Below the pieces are notes generated by a model. It was not told where the DNA came from. It was given only the letters and a program-made list of their open reading frames with translations, and did no database searches. From assembly GCA_040756995.1 (NCBI GenBank), contig JBFLYK010000013.1, forward strand, positions 1 to 64,000: DNA of 64,000 bases, in the 5' to 3' direction. The position numbers and the translations under genes were made by a program. This DNA is from BP-133 sp040756995. Its GTDB lineage: Bacteria > Actinomycetota > Acidimicrobiia > IMCC26256 > BP-133. Shown here in pieces: positions 16,585 through 26,333 of the stretch (within the stretch, counting starts at the first letter, position 1; every line of letters begins with the position of its first letter).

Positions 16585-17473
16585 CGCCGGTGCCTCCGGG
16601 CGGCCACGAACCGGACAATGTCGAACAGCCAGTCACGATCGGTGGACAGGACGAGGTGGGCGGCGCCGGTGCCCCGCACCAGGCGGACATGCTCGGCCTG
16701 GCGGCGGGCGGCCAGCTCGGCGAACCGGGCCCGCACCCTGGGGTTGGAGGTCTGCACCTCGAGCCGCTGGCCGGTCTCGGGGTCGACCAGCATCAGCAGC
16801 CCGACGGGCGGGAGGTTGCTCTCCCGGGGGTCGCGCACCTCGACCACCACGACCTCGTGGCGCAGGGCCAGGGCCCGCAGCTCCCGCTGCCAGGGGCTCT
16901 GGTCAATGAGGTCGGTGATGAGGACGACGAGACCCCGGCGCTTGGCCGTGAGGCGGATGCGGCGCAGCGCCTCGGCCAGCGTCGTCGAGTCGCCGCCGGT
17001 GGCGGCCCGGCCCCGCTGCTCGATGCGGTGGAGCAGGGCCAGCGCCGCCGGCCGGCCGCTGCGGGGCGGGACGACGGCCGCCTCGGGGCCGAACAGCGAG
17101 GCCCCGACCCGGTTCCCGCCCCGGACCGTCAGGAACGTGAAGGCGGCCGCCGCCGCCAGCGCCAGGTCCCGCTTCTCGCACGACGCCGTGCCGAAGTCGA
17201 GGCTGGCGCTGGTGTCGACCGCCAGCCACGTCTCGAGCTCCCGGTCGGCGATGGTGGTCCGCACGTGGGGGACGCTGGTGCGGGCGGTCAGGTTCCAGTC
17301 CATGCGGCGGACGTCGTCACCGGGTGTGTAGACGCGACCGTCGGCCGGCTCGGTGCCGCCCCCGGGGACGAGACCCTGATGGTCGCCCTGGAGGAGGCCG
17401 TCGAGCTTGCGGGTGACGCTCAGCTCCAGCTGGCGGAGCCGGTCCTCCCGGCGGACGATGTCGGCGGAGCCGA

Positions 17474-17477
<4 letters not shown>
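16581..17477 (-). CDS. DUF58 domain protein (operon 2)
   Basis: A 298-residue protein with the DUF58 core GRVYTPGDDVRRMDWNLTART and a VWA-like segment WLAVDTSASLDFGTAS, followed by VVLITDLIDQSPW. It is clearly related to the DUF58 protein of operon 1 but far from identical. The ATG overlaps the end of the MoxR gene (ATGA, 17474-17477), and its own stop overlaps the VWA start in the same way, so four genes form one coupled unit. It is predicted cytoplasmic. Confidence 0.92.
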
Positions 17478-18520
<1,043 letters not shown>

Positions 18521-18628
18521 GGGGGCGTCTCCTCGGGATCCGTACTCCGTCACGGAGACAGCATCGGGGCCGGACCTGGGAGCTTCCTGGGAGACGGCTT
18601 GGCGCGGGCCGGGGACCGAGAAAGGCTC

Positions 18629-18656
18629 TTGATATTAGGCATACCTAAGATAAAGT
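18629..18656 (+). promoter_or_regulatory. Leaderless promoter with DtxR/IdeR-like palindrome
   Basis: TTGATA (18629-18634), a 16-base spacer and TAAAGT (18651-18656) place the transcription start at about the A of the ATG at 18664. The spacer holds TTAGG-CATA-CCTAA (18635-18648). That has the same arms and 4-base spacing as the first 14 bases of the DtxR/IdeR consensus, and the 19-mer 18635-18653 matches that consensus at about 13 positions. Iron-dependent repression is an inference. Confidence 0.5.
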
Positions 18657-18663
18657 CTTCGCC

Positions 18664-19224
18664 ATGCTGACAGACGACGGGCTTGCGTCCCTGCGCATGG
18701 CGGCCACCCTGGCCCTGACCCTGCCGACGGTGCAGGTGAAGATCGCCTCCCCCACCCGGGTGCTGGCCGAGGTCGGCTGGCACTTCGACGACCCGCTCGG
18801 CGACGGGGTCCGGCTCCGGCCGTGCGCCTTCCGGATGGCGGTCGGCCGCGCCTGGGGCCAGCGACAGGAAGGCCTCGACGTCGACTTCTGCGGCCTCGGC
18901 GACGCCGAGCCCATCATCACGGTGTCGGTCGGCCCCGGAGAGCGGGTGCTGCCGGGCGACATCTACCAGGTCCGGGCCGAGGACGGCGGCTGGCATCACG
19001 TCCTTGCCACGCTCCTCTCGCCCGACGGATGCGTCGCCGTCCTCGGATCGGATGGGCCGCCGATGTCGTTCCACGACGACCCGGTGACCGGCGTCACGCT
19101 GATCCACACCCGGACCGACAGCCCGGACCCCGACCGGCTTCCGCACCTTGTGGCCCATCTGACCGCCCTGCGGGGCCGGCTGCTGGCCGAGGAGCTGATC
19201 GCCGACCCGCTCGTCGTCCGCTAA
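18664..19224 (+). CDS. Unknown 186-residue protein under an iron-box-like promoter
   Basis: I do not recognise this protein. It is soluble in appearance, with no signal peptide or membrane helix. The N-terminal ~30 residues form an amphipathic stretch (LASLRMAATLALTLP). The central part has regular beta-rich stretches (PIITVSVGPGERVLPGDIYQV; GCVAVLGSDGPPMSFHDDP), and the C-terminus is a helix (HLVAHLTALRGRLLAEELI). Two Cys occur, without a metal motif. The ATG sits about 8 bases after a -10-like TAAAGT, so the transcript is probably leaderless. A palindrome with DtxR/IdeR-type arms overlaps that promoter. It diverges from MoxR operon 2. Confidence 0.7.
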   Translation: MLTDDGLASLRMAATLALTLPTVQVKIASPTRVLAEVGWHFDDPLGDGVRLRPCAFRMAVGRAWGQRQEGLDVDFCGLGDAEPIITVSVGPGERVLPGDIYQVRAEDGGWHHVLATLLSPDGCVAVLGSDGPPMSFHDDPVTGVTLIHTRTDSPDPDRLPHLVAHLTALRGRLLAEELIADPLVVR

Positions 19225-19361
19225 CCACAGGGTCAGGCTTCGTTCACCGGGCCGTTCGTCGAAGTTCGAATCGGGGTGAACTGGCTTTCGTAGCGTTGGG
19301 TAAGTAGGCGCTTCCGCCTCCCGTGGGCGCGGGTTGGGGACGGGCGCCACGTGAGCCCAAC

Positions 19362-20057
19362 GTGACGCCGTCACATCCTGAATCCGCTGTCCTCGTCGTC
19401 TCGGACACTCCGGGGAATCTGGAGCAGGCCGTCCGCGCCCTGGAGGAGAGCGGGTTCCGGGTCGACGTCGTCGCCGGCGGGCCGGCCGCCCTCCCGGCCT
19501 ACCGGCCGCAACACGTGCTGGTGGTCATCGACGCCACCATCACGCCCGAGCCCGTCGAGCTGTTGCGGGCGCTGCGGGCCCGCTCCGAGGTCCCGGTCAT
19601 CGTGCTGACCCCGGCCGACGACGAGGAAGGGGTGGTGGCGGCCCTCGACGCCGGTGCCGACGACGCGGTGGCGGTCCCGGTCCGGAGCCGGGAGCTGGTG
19701 GCCCGGGCCCGGGCGGCGATCCGGCGGGGCCCGGAGCCGGAAGCGGACGAGATGGTCATCGAGGTCGGCGACGTGTGTCTCGACCCGACGGGCTACGTCG
19801 TGACCCTGGCCGGAGAGCGGGTCGACCTGACCCGCAAGGAGTTCGAGCTGCTGCGGCTGCTCATGACCAACGCCGGCCAGACCGTCCCCCGGCGGGTGTT
19901 GATCGAGCGGGTCTGGGGCTGGGAGTCGACGGAGGGCAAGACGCTCGACACCCACATCCGGCGCATCCGGGCCAAGATCGAGAACGACCCGTCCGCCCCG
20001 GCCCGGATCGTCACCGTCCGCAAGGTCGGGTACCGCTTCAACCGGCCCCGGCGGTAG
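19362..20057 (+). CDS. OmpR/PhoB-type response regulator with atypical receiver
   Basis: A 231-residue response regulator with a receiver (residues ~7-118) and a winged-helix DNA-binding domain (~130-231). The phosphoacceptor Asp is kept near residue 57 (VVIDATIT). The acidic pair is reduced to Ser-Asp (VVSDTPG), and the Lys of the usual 'KP' motif is replaced (AVAVPVRSRELV). The winged helix is standard: LTRKEFELLRLLMTNAGQTVPRRVLIERVWG and TLDTHIRRIRAKIE. No histidine kinase gene adjoins it. The start is uncertain: GTG at 19362 begins just before the receiver, and GTG 19323 is also possible. Confidence 0.87.
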   Translation: MTPSHPESAVLVVSDTPGNLEQAVRALEESGFRVDVVAGGPAALPAYRPQHVLVVIDATITPEPVELLRALRARSEVPVIVLTPADDEEGVVAALDAGADDAVAVPVRSRELVARARAAIRRGPEPEADEMVIEVGDVCLDPTGYVVTLAGERVDLTRKEFELLRLLMTNAGQTVPRRVLIERVWGWESTEGKTLDTHIRRIRAKIENDPSAPARIVTVRKVGYRFNRPRR

Positions 20058-20198
20058 GCGGGGGGTGTCGGATTGCCAAACTTTTGGGGCACAAGCCGGC
20101 TGAAACCGGGCTGATCCTCAAGCGCGGGGGTCGTGGTGCCGAGACATTGGCCGAAGAATCGTCTCGTCCCCGGCTCGCCGTCCGCTTTGGAGGATCCC

Positions 20199-22391
20199 GT
20201 GCTCGCTCGCGTTGCTCGTTTCAGCTATCACCGGCGGCGCCTCGTCGTCCTCGGCTGGATAGCGTTTCTCGTCGTCGCCATCGCCGCCGGCGGTGCGCTC
20301 AAGGGCGAATGGGAATCGACCGGTGACGGCCTTCCCGGCACCGACTCCCAGCAAGCCTACGACCTGCTGAAGGAGCACTTCCCCGCCCAGGCCGGTGAGG
20401 ACTCCGCCTTCGTGTTCGGTGACGTCGGCCGGGCCGGCGGTGCCATCAACGACTTCCTGCAGGCGGCGACCGGCGTCCCCGGCGTGGGGTCGGTCGGCCC
20501 GCTCGAGACCTCCCCCGACGGGCGCATCGCCAGCGCGTCGTTCACGCTGCTGACCGACGACGAGGCCCAGGTGAAGGCCGCCGTGGCCAAGCTCAAGGAC
20601 CTGGCGGAGCCGCTCGAGGACAAGGGCGGCGTGGCCTTCAGCAACTGGCGCTTCGACAAGTTCGAGATGCCGGCCAGCGAGGCCCTCGGCCTGCTGATGG
20701 CGGTCGTGGTCCTGCTCGTGGCCTTCGGGTCCGTGCTGGCCATGGGCCTGCCGATCGCCACCGCGCTGCTCGGCATCGGCATCGCCACGAGCCTGATCGC
20801 CGTCCTGGCCCGCTTCATCACCACGCCCGACTTCACGACCCAGATCGCCTCGATGATCGGCCTCGGCGTCGGCATCGACTACGCCCTGTTCATCGTCAGC
20901 CGCTACCGCGACGCCCTGGCTCGCCTGCAGCCCCCGGCTGAGGCGGTCGTCGAGGCCATCACCACGTCGGGCCGGGCCGTGCTGTTCGCCGGTATGACCG
21001 TCATGATCTCGGTCCTCGGCATGCTGCTGATGGGCCTCGAGTTCCTGTACGGCCTCGCCGTGGGGACCTCGCTGGCCGTGGCCATCGCCGTGGCCGCCGC
21101 CCTGACGCTGCTGCCGGCCCTCCTCGGCTTCATCGGGTTCAACATCGACAAGCTGTCGGTCCACCGCAAGAACAAGGTGCGGACCCGCATCAGCCTCTGG
21201 ACCCGGTGGGCGGACTTCGTTCAGCGCCGGCCGATCCCGGTCGCCGTCATCGGCTTCGTCGTGCTGGCCGCCGCCTCGCTGCCGGTCTTCGGTCTGCGCC
21301 TCGGCATGGCCGACGCCGGCAACAATCCCGAGGGTTCGTCGACGAAGACGGCCTACGACCTCACCGCCGCCGGCTTCGGCCCCGGCAAGAACGGCCCCAT
21401 GCTGATCGTGGCCGACATCGCCAACGGCTCCACCGCCGGTCTCGCCGGGGTGACCTCGGCGCTGCGGGCGACGGACGGGGTCGTGTTCGTGAGCGACTTC
21501 ATCCCGAGCCCGGACGGTGAGGCCGCCCTCGCCACCCTGATCCCCGCCACCGGGCCGCAGGACGAGGCGACCGAGAAGCTGGTGCACCACATCCGGGACG
21601 ACGTGCTCCCCTCGGCCGGCCCCGGCTCGGACGTGTCGATCCACATCGGCGGCACCACGGCCTTCGGGCTCGACTTCGCGGCCATGATCGGCGACCGCCT
21701 GCCGCTGTTCATCGGCGCCGTCCTCGTGCTCAGCTTCCTGCTGCTGCTCATGGTGTTCCGGTCGGTGCTGGTGCCGCTCAAGGCCGTCGTCATGAACCTG
21801 CTGTCGATCGGCGCCGCCTACGGCGTGATGGTGGCGGTGTTCCAGTGGGGCTGGTTCGGGTCGGTCGTCGGCGTCAGCGGCGCTCCGATCGAGGCCTGGG
21901 CCCCGATGATGCTCTTCGCCATCGTGTTCGGGCTCTCCATGGACTACGAGGTGTTCCTGCTCTCGTCGGTCAAGGAGGAGTGGGACGCCACCCACGACAA
22001 CGCCCACGCCGTGAGCACCGGCCTGGCGGTCACCGCCCGGCTGATCACCGCCGCGGCGCTGATCATGGTGTGCGTCTTCGGGATGTTCGTGCTCTCCGAC
22101 ATCCGGGCTCTGAAGCTCATGGGGCTCGGCCTGGCGGTGGCCGTGGCCGTCGACGCCACCATCGTCCGGATCGTGCTGGTGCCGGCGACCATGGAGCTGC
22201 TCGGCAACGCCAACTGGTGGCTGCCGAAGTGGCTGGACCGGATCCTGCCGCACCTGGCGGTGGAGGGTTCGCCCTCGCACACCCCGGCCGGTGCGCCGGC
22301 GCCGGTTCCCGCTCCGGTTTCGGCTCCGGCCGCTCGCCGGGACGAGGACGGCGACCCCGACGCCGAGCGGATCGGCGCCGGGCAGCACTGA
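20199..22391 (+). CDS. MMPL/RND-family membrane transporter
   Basis: A 730-residue exporter. A single N-terminal helix is followed by a periplasm-side domain, then helices 2-6 including the GIDYALFIVSRYRD signature. After a second extracytoplasmic domain comes another helix block with the matching FGLSMDYEVFLLSSVKEEW. This two-fold layout is typical of MmpL-like lipid or drug exporters driven by the proton gradient. The GTG at 20199 has TTTGGAGG 5 bases upstream. The C-terminus is a hydrophilic Pro/Ala tail (APAPVPAPVSAPAARRDEDG). No adaptor or lipid synthase lies beside it, so the cargo is unknown. Confidence 0.92.
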   Translation: MLARVARFSYHRRRLVVLGWIAFLVVAIAAGGALKGEWESTGDGLPGTDSQQAYDLLKEHFPAQAGEDSAFVFGDVGRAGGAINDFLQAATGVPGVGSVGPLETSPDGRIASASFTLLTDDEAQVKAAVAKLKDLAEPLEDKGGVAFSNWRFDKFEMPASEALGLLMAVVVLLVAFGSVLAMGLPIATALLGIGIATSLIAVLARFITTPDFTTQIASMIGLGVGIDYALFIVSRYRDALARLQPPAEAVVEAITTSGRAVLFAGMTVMISVLGMLLMGLEFLYGLAVGTSLAVAIAVAAALTLLPALLGFIGFNIDKLSVHRKNKVRTRISLWTRWADFVQRRPIPVAVIGFVVLAAASLPVFGLRLGMADAGNNPEGSSTKTAYDLTAAGFGPGKNGPMLIVADIANGSTAGLAGVTSALRATDGVVFVSDFIPSPDGEAALATLIPATGPQDEATEKLVHHIRDDVLPSAGPGSDVSIHIGGTTAFGLDFAAMIGDRLPLFIGAVLVLSFLLLLMVFRSVLVPLKAVVMNLLSIGAAYGVMVAVFQWGWFGSVVGVSGAPIEAWAPMMLFAIVFGLSMDYEVFLLSSVKEEWDATHDNAHAVSTGLAVTARLITAAALIMVCVFGMFVLSDIRALKLMGLGLAVAVAVDATIVRIVLVPATMELLGNANWWLPKWLDRILPHLAVEGSPSHTPAGAPAPVPAPVSAPAARRDEDGDPDAERIGAGQH

Positions 22392-22419
22392 GTCTGCTCC
22401 GGTAATTCGTCAAGGCCCT

Positions 22420-22450
22420 CATGGCCGGGACCGTTAGGGTTCCGGCCATG
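22420..22450 (+). promoter_or_regulatory. Inverted repeat overlapping the PhzF start codon
   Basis: CATGGCCGGGACC and GGTTCCGGCCATG are 13-base arms with one mismatch around a short centre. The right arm ends with the PhzF ATG. TAGGGT (22435-22440) inside it could be a -10 element for a leaderless start. It may be an operator, or a hairpin that hides the start. Confidence 0.4.
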
Positions 22451-23248
22451 AGGCTTTTTCAGGTGGACGCGTTTGCGGAGCGGCCGTTCGCCGGAAATCC
22501 GGCTGCGGTGTGCCTGGTCGAGGGCGACGTCGACTCCGACTGGATGCAGTCGGTGGCCGGCGAGATGAACCTGTCGGAGACGGCGTTTCTTTCCCGGACG
22601 GGCGACGGAACGTACGGCCTGCGCTGGTTCACGCCGACCGTGGAGGTGGACCTGTGCGGGCACGCCACGCTGGCGTCGGCCCACGTGCTGTGGGAGGAGA
22701 AGGTCGAGGGCCTCGAGCCGCTCAGCTTCTCGACCCGGAGCGGCGTGTTGACCGCGGTGCCGGTGGGCGACGGGCTGATCCAGCTCGACTTCCCGGCCGA
22801 CCCGCCGGATGTCGCCTATGGCGGCGGGCCGTTCTCGGACGGGATGGCGGCGGCGCTCGGCGCGCCGGTCGTCGGTGTGCACAGCGGCCGGTTCGACCTG
22901 CTGGTCGAGGTGGATGACGCCGAGACGGTGCGGATGCTGGCGCCCGACTTCCGGGCGCTGGCCGGCTACGACGCCCGGGGCGTGATCGTCACCGCGCCCG
23001 GCGACGGGCTCGACGGCGCCGACTTCGTCTCCCGCTGCTTCTATCCCGCCACCGGCATCGACGAGGACCCGGTGACCGGTTCAGCCCACTGCACGCTGGC
23101 CTCGTTCTGGTGCGCCCGGCTCGGCCGGCCGTCGCTGGTCGGCTGGCAGGCCTCACGCCGGGGCGGCCGCGTCGGCGTGGAGCTGGCCGGCGACCGGGTC
23201 CTTCTGACCGGCCGCGCCGTCACCGTCCTGCGCGGCGACCTCATCTGA
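22448..23248 (+). CDS. PhzF-family isomerase-like protein
   Basis: A 266-residue member of the PhzF/diaminopimelate-epimerase-fold family. It has the N-terminal signature FQVDAFAERPFAGNPAAVCL and the catalytic Glu region EMNLSETAF near residue 45. The motif GHATLASAHVLW and the C-lobe motif DEDPVTGSAHC follow. PhzF itself isomerises a phenazine precursor, but most family members have no known substrate, and no phenazine genes are nearby. No good ribosome-binding site precedes the ATG, and an inverted repeat overlaps it. It ends 6 bp from a convergent acyl-CoA synthetase. Confidence 0.9.
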   Translation: MRLFQVDAFAERPFAGNPAAVCLVEGDVDSDWMQSVAGEMNLSETAFLSRTGDGTYGLRWFTPTVEVDLCGHATLASAHVLWEEKVEGLEPLSFSTRSGVLTAVPVGDGLIQLDFPADPPDVAYGGGPFSDGMAAALGAPVVGVHSGRFDLLVEVDDAETVRMLAPDFRALAGYDARGVIVTAPGDGLDGADFVSRCFYPATGIDEDPVTGSAHCTLASFWCARLGRPSLVGWQASRRGGRVGVELAGDRVLLTGRAVTVLRGDLI

Positions 23249-23254
23249 CCGAGC

Positions 23255-24805
23255 TCAGCCCGACCCCTCTTCCGCTTCGGCCCGGAGCCGGTCGCGCAGC
23301 TCCCGCTTGACGACCTTGCCATAGTTGTTGCTCGGCAGGGCGTCGACGAACCGATAGTCCCGCGGCCGTTTGAACCGGGCGATGTGATCGATGCACGTCC
23401 GGTCGAGTTCCTCGACCGGCGGCGCCGGGGCGCCTTCGGCGGCGACCACGAACGCCACCACCGCCTCCCCCCACTCCGGGTCGGGCCGGCCGACGACGGC
23501 CGCGGCCCGGACGCCGGGGTGGCGGAGCAGCGCCTCCTCGACCTCCCGGGGATAGATGTTCATCCCTCCGCTGATGATCAGGTCCTTGGACCGGTCGCGC
23601 AGCGTGAGGTACCCGTCGGCGTCGAAGCTGCCGACGTCGCCGGTGTGCAGCCAGCCCCCCCGCAGCGCCTCGGCCGTCGCTTCCGGCTGCTTCCAGTATC
23701 CGCCCATCACCACGTCGCCCCGGACCAGGATCTCTCCCGCCTCGCCGGCGGGGATGTCGCGGTCGCCCTCGTCGACGACGCGGACTTCGACGTCGGTGCG
23801 GGGCACGCCGACGCTCTGGAGGCGGTCCCGCCACCGGGGATGGTCGCGGTCGGCGTGGTCGGCCTTGGACAGGGCGGTGATCGTCATCGGCGTCTCGCCC
23901 TGCCCGTAGATCTGGGCCAGACGGGGGCCGAAGACGGCGAGGGCGTCCTCCAGGTCGGCCAGGTACATCGGTGCGCCGCCGTAGATGATCGTCTTCAGGT
24001 GAGAGAGGTCGGCGCCGGCCACGGCCGGGTCGCCGGCCAGCCGTTTCACCATGGTCGGAGCAGCGAAGAACGACATCCCCGGCCAGCGGGCCAGGAGGGC
24101 GGCGATCTCGTCGCCGTCGACGCCGCCGGAGTGCGGCACCACGCTCACCGCGCCCCGGGCGACGTGGGGCAGCCCGTAGAGGCCGGAACCGTGTGAGAGC
24201 GGCGCGGCGTGAAGGACGGAGTCCTGCGGCGCCACCGGGTCGATGTCAGCGAAGTAGCTGAGCGACATCATCAGCAGGTTGCGGTGTGTGAGCGTCGCTC
24301 CCTTGGGCCGTCCGGTGGTCCCGCTGGTGTAGAACAGCCAGGCCGGGTCCTCGGGCTGCCGGGCGACGAGCGGCGCCGGAGACGCCGTCGTGAGCCGGTC
24401 CCAGCGGTCACCGGGCGCCACCACCGCCGCCTGCAGCGAAGCGACGGTGCCGACCAGGGACTCGACGTCGCCGGCGTGCTCGGCGTCGGTCACCACGACC
24501 GCCGACTCGCTGTGCTCGAGGATGTAGGCGACCTCGTCGCGGTGGAGGCGGGCGTTGACGGGCACGGCCACGAGACCGGCGTGCCAGATGGCGAACAGCG
24601 CCTCGAGGTACTCGGGCCGGTTGCGCATCACGATGGCGACCCGGTGCCCGGGCCGCAGGTGGAAGTCGCGGCGCAGGCCGGCGGCCGCGCCGGCCGCTCG
24701 GGCGGCGAACTCGGCCCAGCGGGCGTGGACGCGTTCACCGTCGGCCAGCGCCGGCTCGTCGGGCCGCCGGCGGCCGTGGCGCTCGACCCAGACGGCGAGG
24801 TTCAT
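23255..24805 (-). CDS. AMP-forming acyl-CoA synthetase
   Basis: A 516-residue adenylate-forming enzyme that activates a carboxylic acid with ATP and joins it to CoA. Visible motifs in order are the P-loop-like YTSGTTGRPKGATLTH (A3) near residue 166, the YGQGETP core (A5), GWLHTGDVGSFDADGYLTLRDRSKD (A7/A8), SGGMNIYPREVEEAL, and the catalytic Lys near the C-terminus in NNYGKVVKREL. It resembles medium- or long-chain fatty acid-CoA ligases of actinobacteria. It reads towards the PhzF gene and away from the FAD oxidoreductase gene. No beta-oxidation genes adjoin it. Confidence 0.92.
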   Translation of the reverse strand: MNLAVWVERHGRRRPDEPALADGERVHARWAEFAARAAGAAAGLRRDFHLRPGHRVAIVMRNRPEYLEALFAIWHAGLVAVPVNARLHRDEVAYILEHSESAVVVTDAEHAGDVESLVGTVASLQAAVVAPGDRWDRLTTASPAPLVARQPEDPAWLFYTSGTTGRPKGATLTHRNLLMMSLSYFADIDPVAPQDSVLHAAPLSHGSGLYGLPHVARGAVSVVPHSGGVDGDEIAALLARWPGMSFFAAPTMVKRLAGDPAVAGADLSHLKTIIYGGAPMYLADLEDALAVFGPRLAQIYGQGETPMTITALSKADHADRDHPRWRDRLQSVGVPRTDVEVRVVDEGDRDIPAGEAGEILVRGDVVMGGYWKQPEATAEALRGGWLHTGDVGSFDADGYLTLRDRSKDLIISGGMNIYPREVEEALLRHPGVRAAAVVGRPDPEWGEAVVAFVVAAEGAPAPPVEELDRTCIDHIARFKRPRDYRFVDALPSNNYGKVVKRELRDRLRAEAEEGSG

Positions 24806-24930
24806 CGCGCCGTCGCGCCCTCGGAGGGGAAGGGGACGTCGCCGAGACGCCGTCGCTTCAGCACGGCGCCCAACGTAGCGCCGCTCCGCCCTCGGCGTAT
24901 CAGGGGCCGGCGGGATTTTTTGCGCCGCTT

Positions 24931-24957
24931 TGTCACATCTCGGGGGGCTGCATCGTC
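24931..24957 (+). promoter_or_regulatory. ECF41-type promoter
   Basis: TGTCACA (24931-24937), exactly 16 bases, then CGTC (24954-24957). As I recall it, this is the published ECF41 target consensus (TGTCACA-N16-CGTC). It lies 50 bp before the oxidoreductase start, and the ECF41-type sigma gene is the next gene of the same operon. Autoregulation is therefore strongly suggested. Confidence 0.8.
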
Positions 24958-25007
24958 GAGTGGATGACAAGCGATTTGGAGCGCAGTGGAGCGCAGGAGG
25001 GCGAATC

Positions 25008-26333
25008 ATGGACGAGCGCTTTGATGTCGTGGTGGTGGGGGCCGGGCTGGCCGGGCTGGCGGCCGGGGCGACCGCCGCCGGTTCCGGGGCGTCGACGCTG
25101 GTGCTCGACGGCCACCCCGCCGGCGGGCGGGCCAGCACCGACGAGCGGGGCCGGTACAAGTTCAACCGCGGGCCGCACGCCCTGTACCGGGGCGGGGAGG
25201 CCGCCGCGGTTCTCGCCCGCTTGGGTGTGTCGACACCGGGCGCCCTTCCCCCCGCCGGTGGAGCGCGCGGCCGGATCGGCGACAAGGTCGGCATTCTGCC
25301 GGCGACGTTGCCGACGCTCGTTCGCTCGCCCCTCCTCTCGGTTCGGGGCAAGGTGGCCCTGACGCGGTTCCTGGGCGGAGTGAAGAAGTGGCGCCCGGGT
25401 GAGCTGGCCGGCCTCACCATCGGTGAATGGCTCGACTCGTTCCGGCTGCCCCGGGACGCGCGTCAGCTGGTGCTCTTCCTCGTCCGGACGACGACCTACG
25501 TGAACAACGAAGACACCGTGTCGGCCGACGTCGCGACCAGCCAGATCCAGATGGCGCTGGCCAACAACGTGCTGTATCTCGACGGCGGTTGGGGATCGAT
25601 GGTCGCCGGCCTGGCGGCGAGCGCCCGTCGCAACGGCGCGGAGATCCGGACGGCGGCGGCGGTCAAGTCCGTCCGTCGTCCTTCACCCGACGGCGACGTG
25701 GTGGTGACGCTGGCCGGAGGCCAGGAGATCAGCGCGGGGGCCGTGGTGCTGGCGGCCGGAACGCCGGCGGCATCGACGGCGCTCCTCGGCGGCAGGCCGC
25801 CGGCGACCTGGGCTTCGCTCGGGCCGGAGGTCGAGGCGTCCGTCCTGGATCTCGGACTGCGTCGAGGGTTGGAGCACCCGATCCTGTTCGGAATCGACCC
25901 GCCCATCTACCTCGTCGATCACGCCAAGTCGGCCAAGCGGCTGGCCCCGGAGGGCGGCGGACTGGTCCACGTGCTGCACTATCTGCCGCTCGACGACCGG
26001 ACGCCCGCCTCGGTGCTGAAGGCCGGGCTCGAGGAGCACGCCCGCCTGGCCGGAATCTCGCCCTCGGACATCGAAGAGGAGCGGTTCCTGCTGCGCATGA
26101 CGGTGGTCGGCGCCGTGCCGACTCCGGCCTCCGGCGGCCTCGTCGGCCGACCCGGGATCGACAGCACCGGGCTGCCCGGCGTGTTCGTGGCCGGCGACTG
26201 GGTCGGGCCCCGGGGCTGGCTGGCCGACGCCTCGTTGTCGAGCGGTGAAGCGGCGGGTTCGGCCGCGGCGCGCGACGCCGCCCGCCGGGCCGATGGGGTG
26301 CGGTCGCTGCCGAGCCGTCAGGATGTTGCCTGA
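25008..26333 (+). CDS. FAD-dependent amine oxidase/phytoene-desaturase-like oxidoreductase
   Basis: A 441-residue flavoprotein. It opens with the dinucleotide-binding motif VVVVGAGLAGLAAGATAAGSG, followed by VLDGHPAGGRASTDE (the GGR motif). It ends with the FAD-contact motif GVFVAGDWVG...LADASLSSGEAAG, typical of protoporphyrinogen/phytoene/amine oxidoreductases. No signal peptide is visible. GCAGGAGG lies 9 bases before the ATG. The stop overlaps the sigma factor start (TGATG). In ECF41 loci the sigma gene usually sits beside a carboxymuconolactone decarboxylase, oxidoreductase or epimerase gene, and this is the oxidoreductase of the pair. The substrate is unknown. Confidence 0.9.
   Translation: MDERFDVVVVGAGLAGLAAGATAAGSGASTLVLDGHPAGGRASTDERGRYKFNRGPHALYRGGEAAAVLARLGVSTPGALPPAGGARGRIGDKVGILPATLPTLVRSPLLSVRGKVALTRFLGGVKKWRPGELAGLTIGEWLDSFRLPRDARQLVLFLVRTTTYVNNEDTVSADVATSQIQMALANNVLYLDGGWGSMVAGLAASARRNGAEIRTAAAVKSVRRPSPDGDVVVTLAGGQEISAGAVVLAAGTPAASTALLGGRPPATWASLGPEVEASVLDLGLRRGLEHPILFGIDPPIYLVDHAKSAKRLAPEGGGLVHVLHYLPLDDRTPASVLKAGLEEHARLAGISPSDIEEERFLLRMTVVGAVPTPASGGLVGRPGIDSTGLPGVFVAGDWVGPRGWLADASLSSGEAAGSAAARDAARRADGVRSLPSRQDVA

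Noticed and set aside
20118..22388. A 756-codon - strand frame opposite the MMPL transporter
   Set aside because: The product is His/Gln/Gly/Asp-rich without family features, while the + strand encodes a complete MMPL protein with a good ribosome-binding site.
24901..24922. GC-rich stretch followed by six T as an intrinsic terminator
   Set aside because: It lies between divergent gene starts, where no transcript needs ending, and the stem is poorly paired. The neighbouring ECF41 promoter explains the region better.
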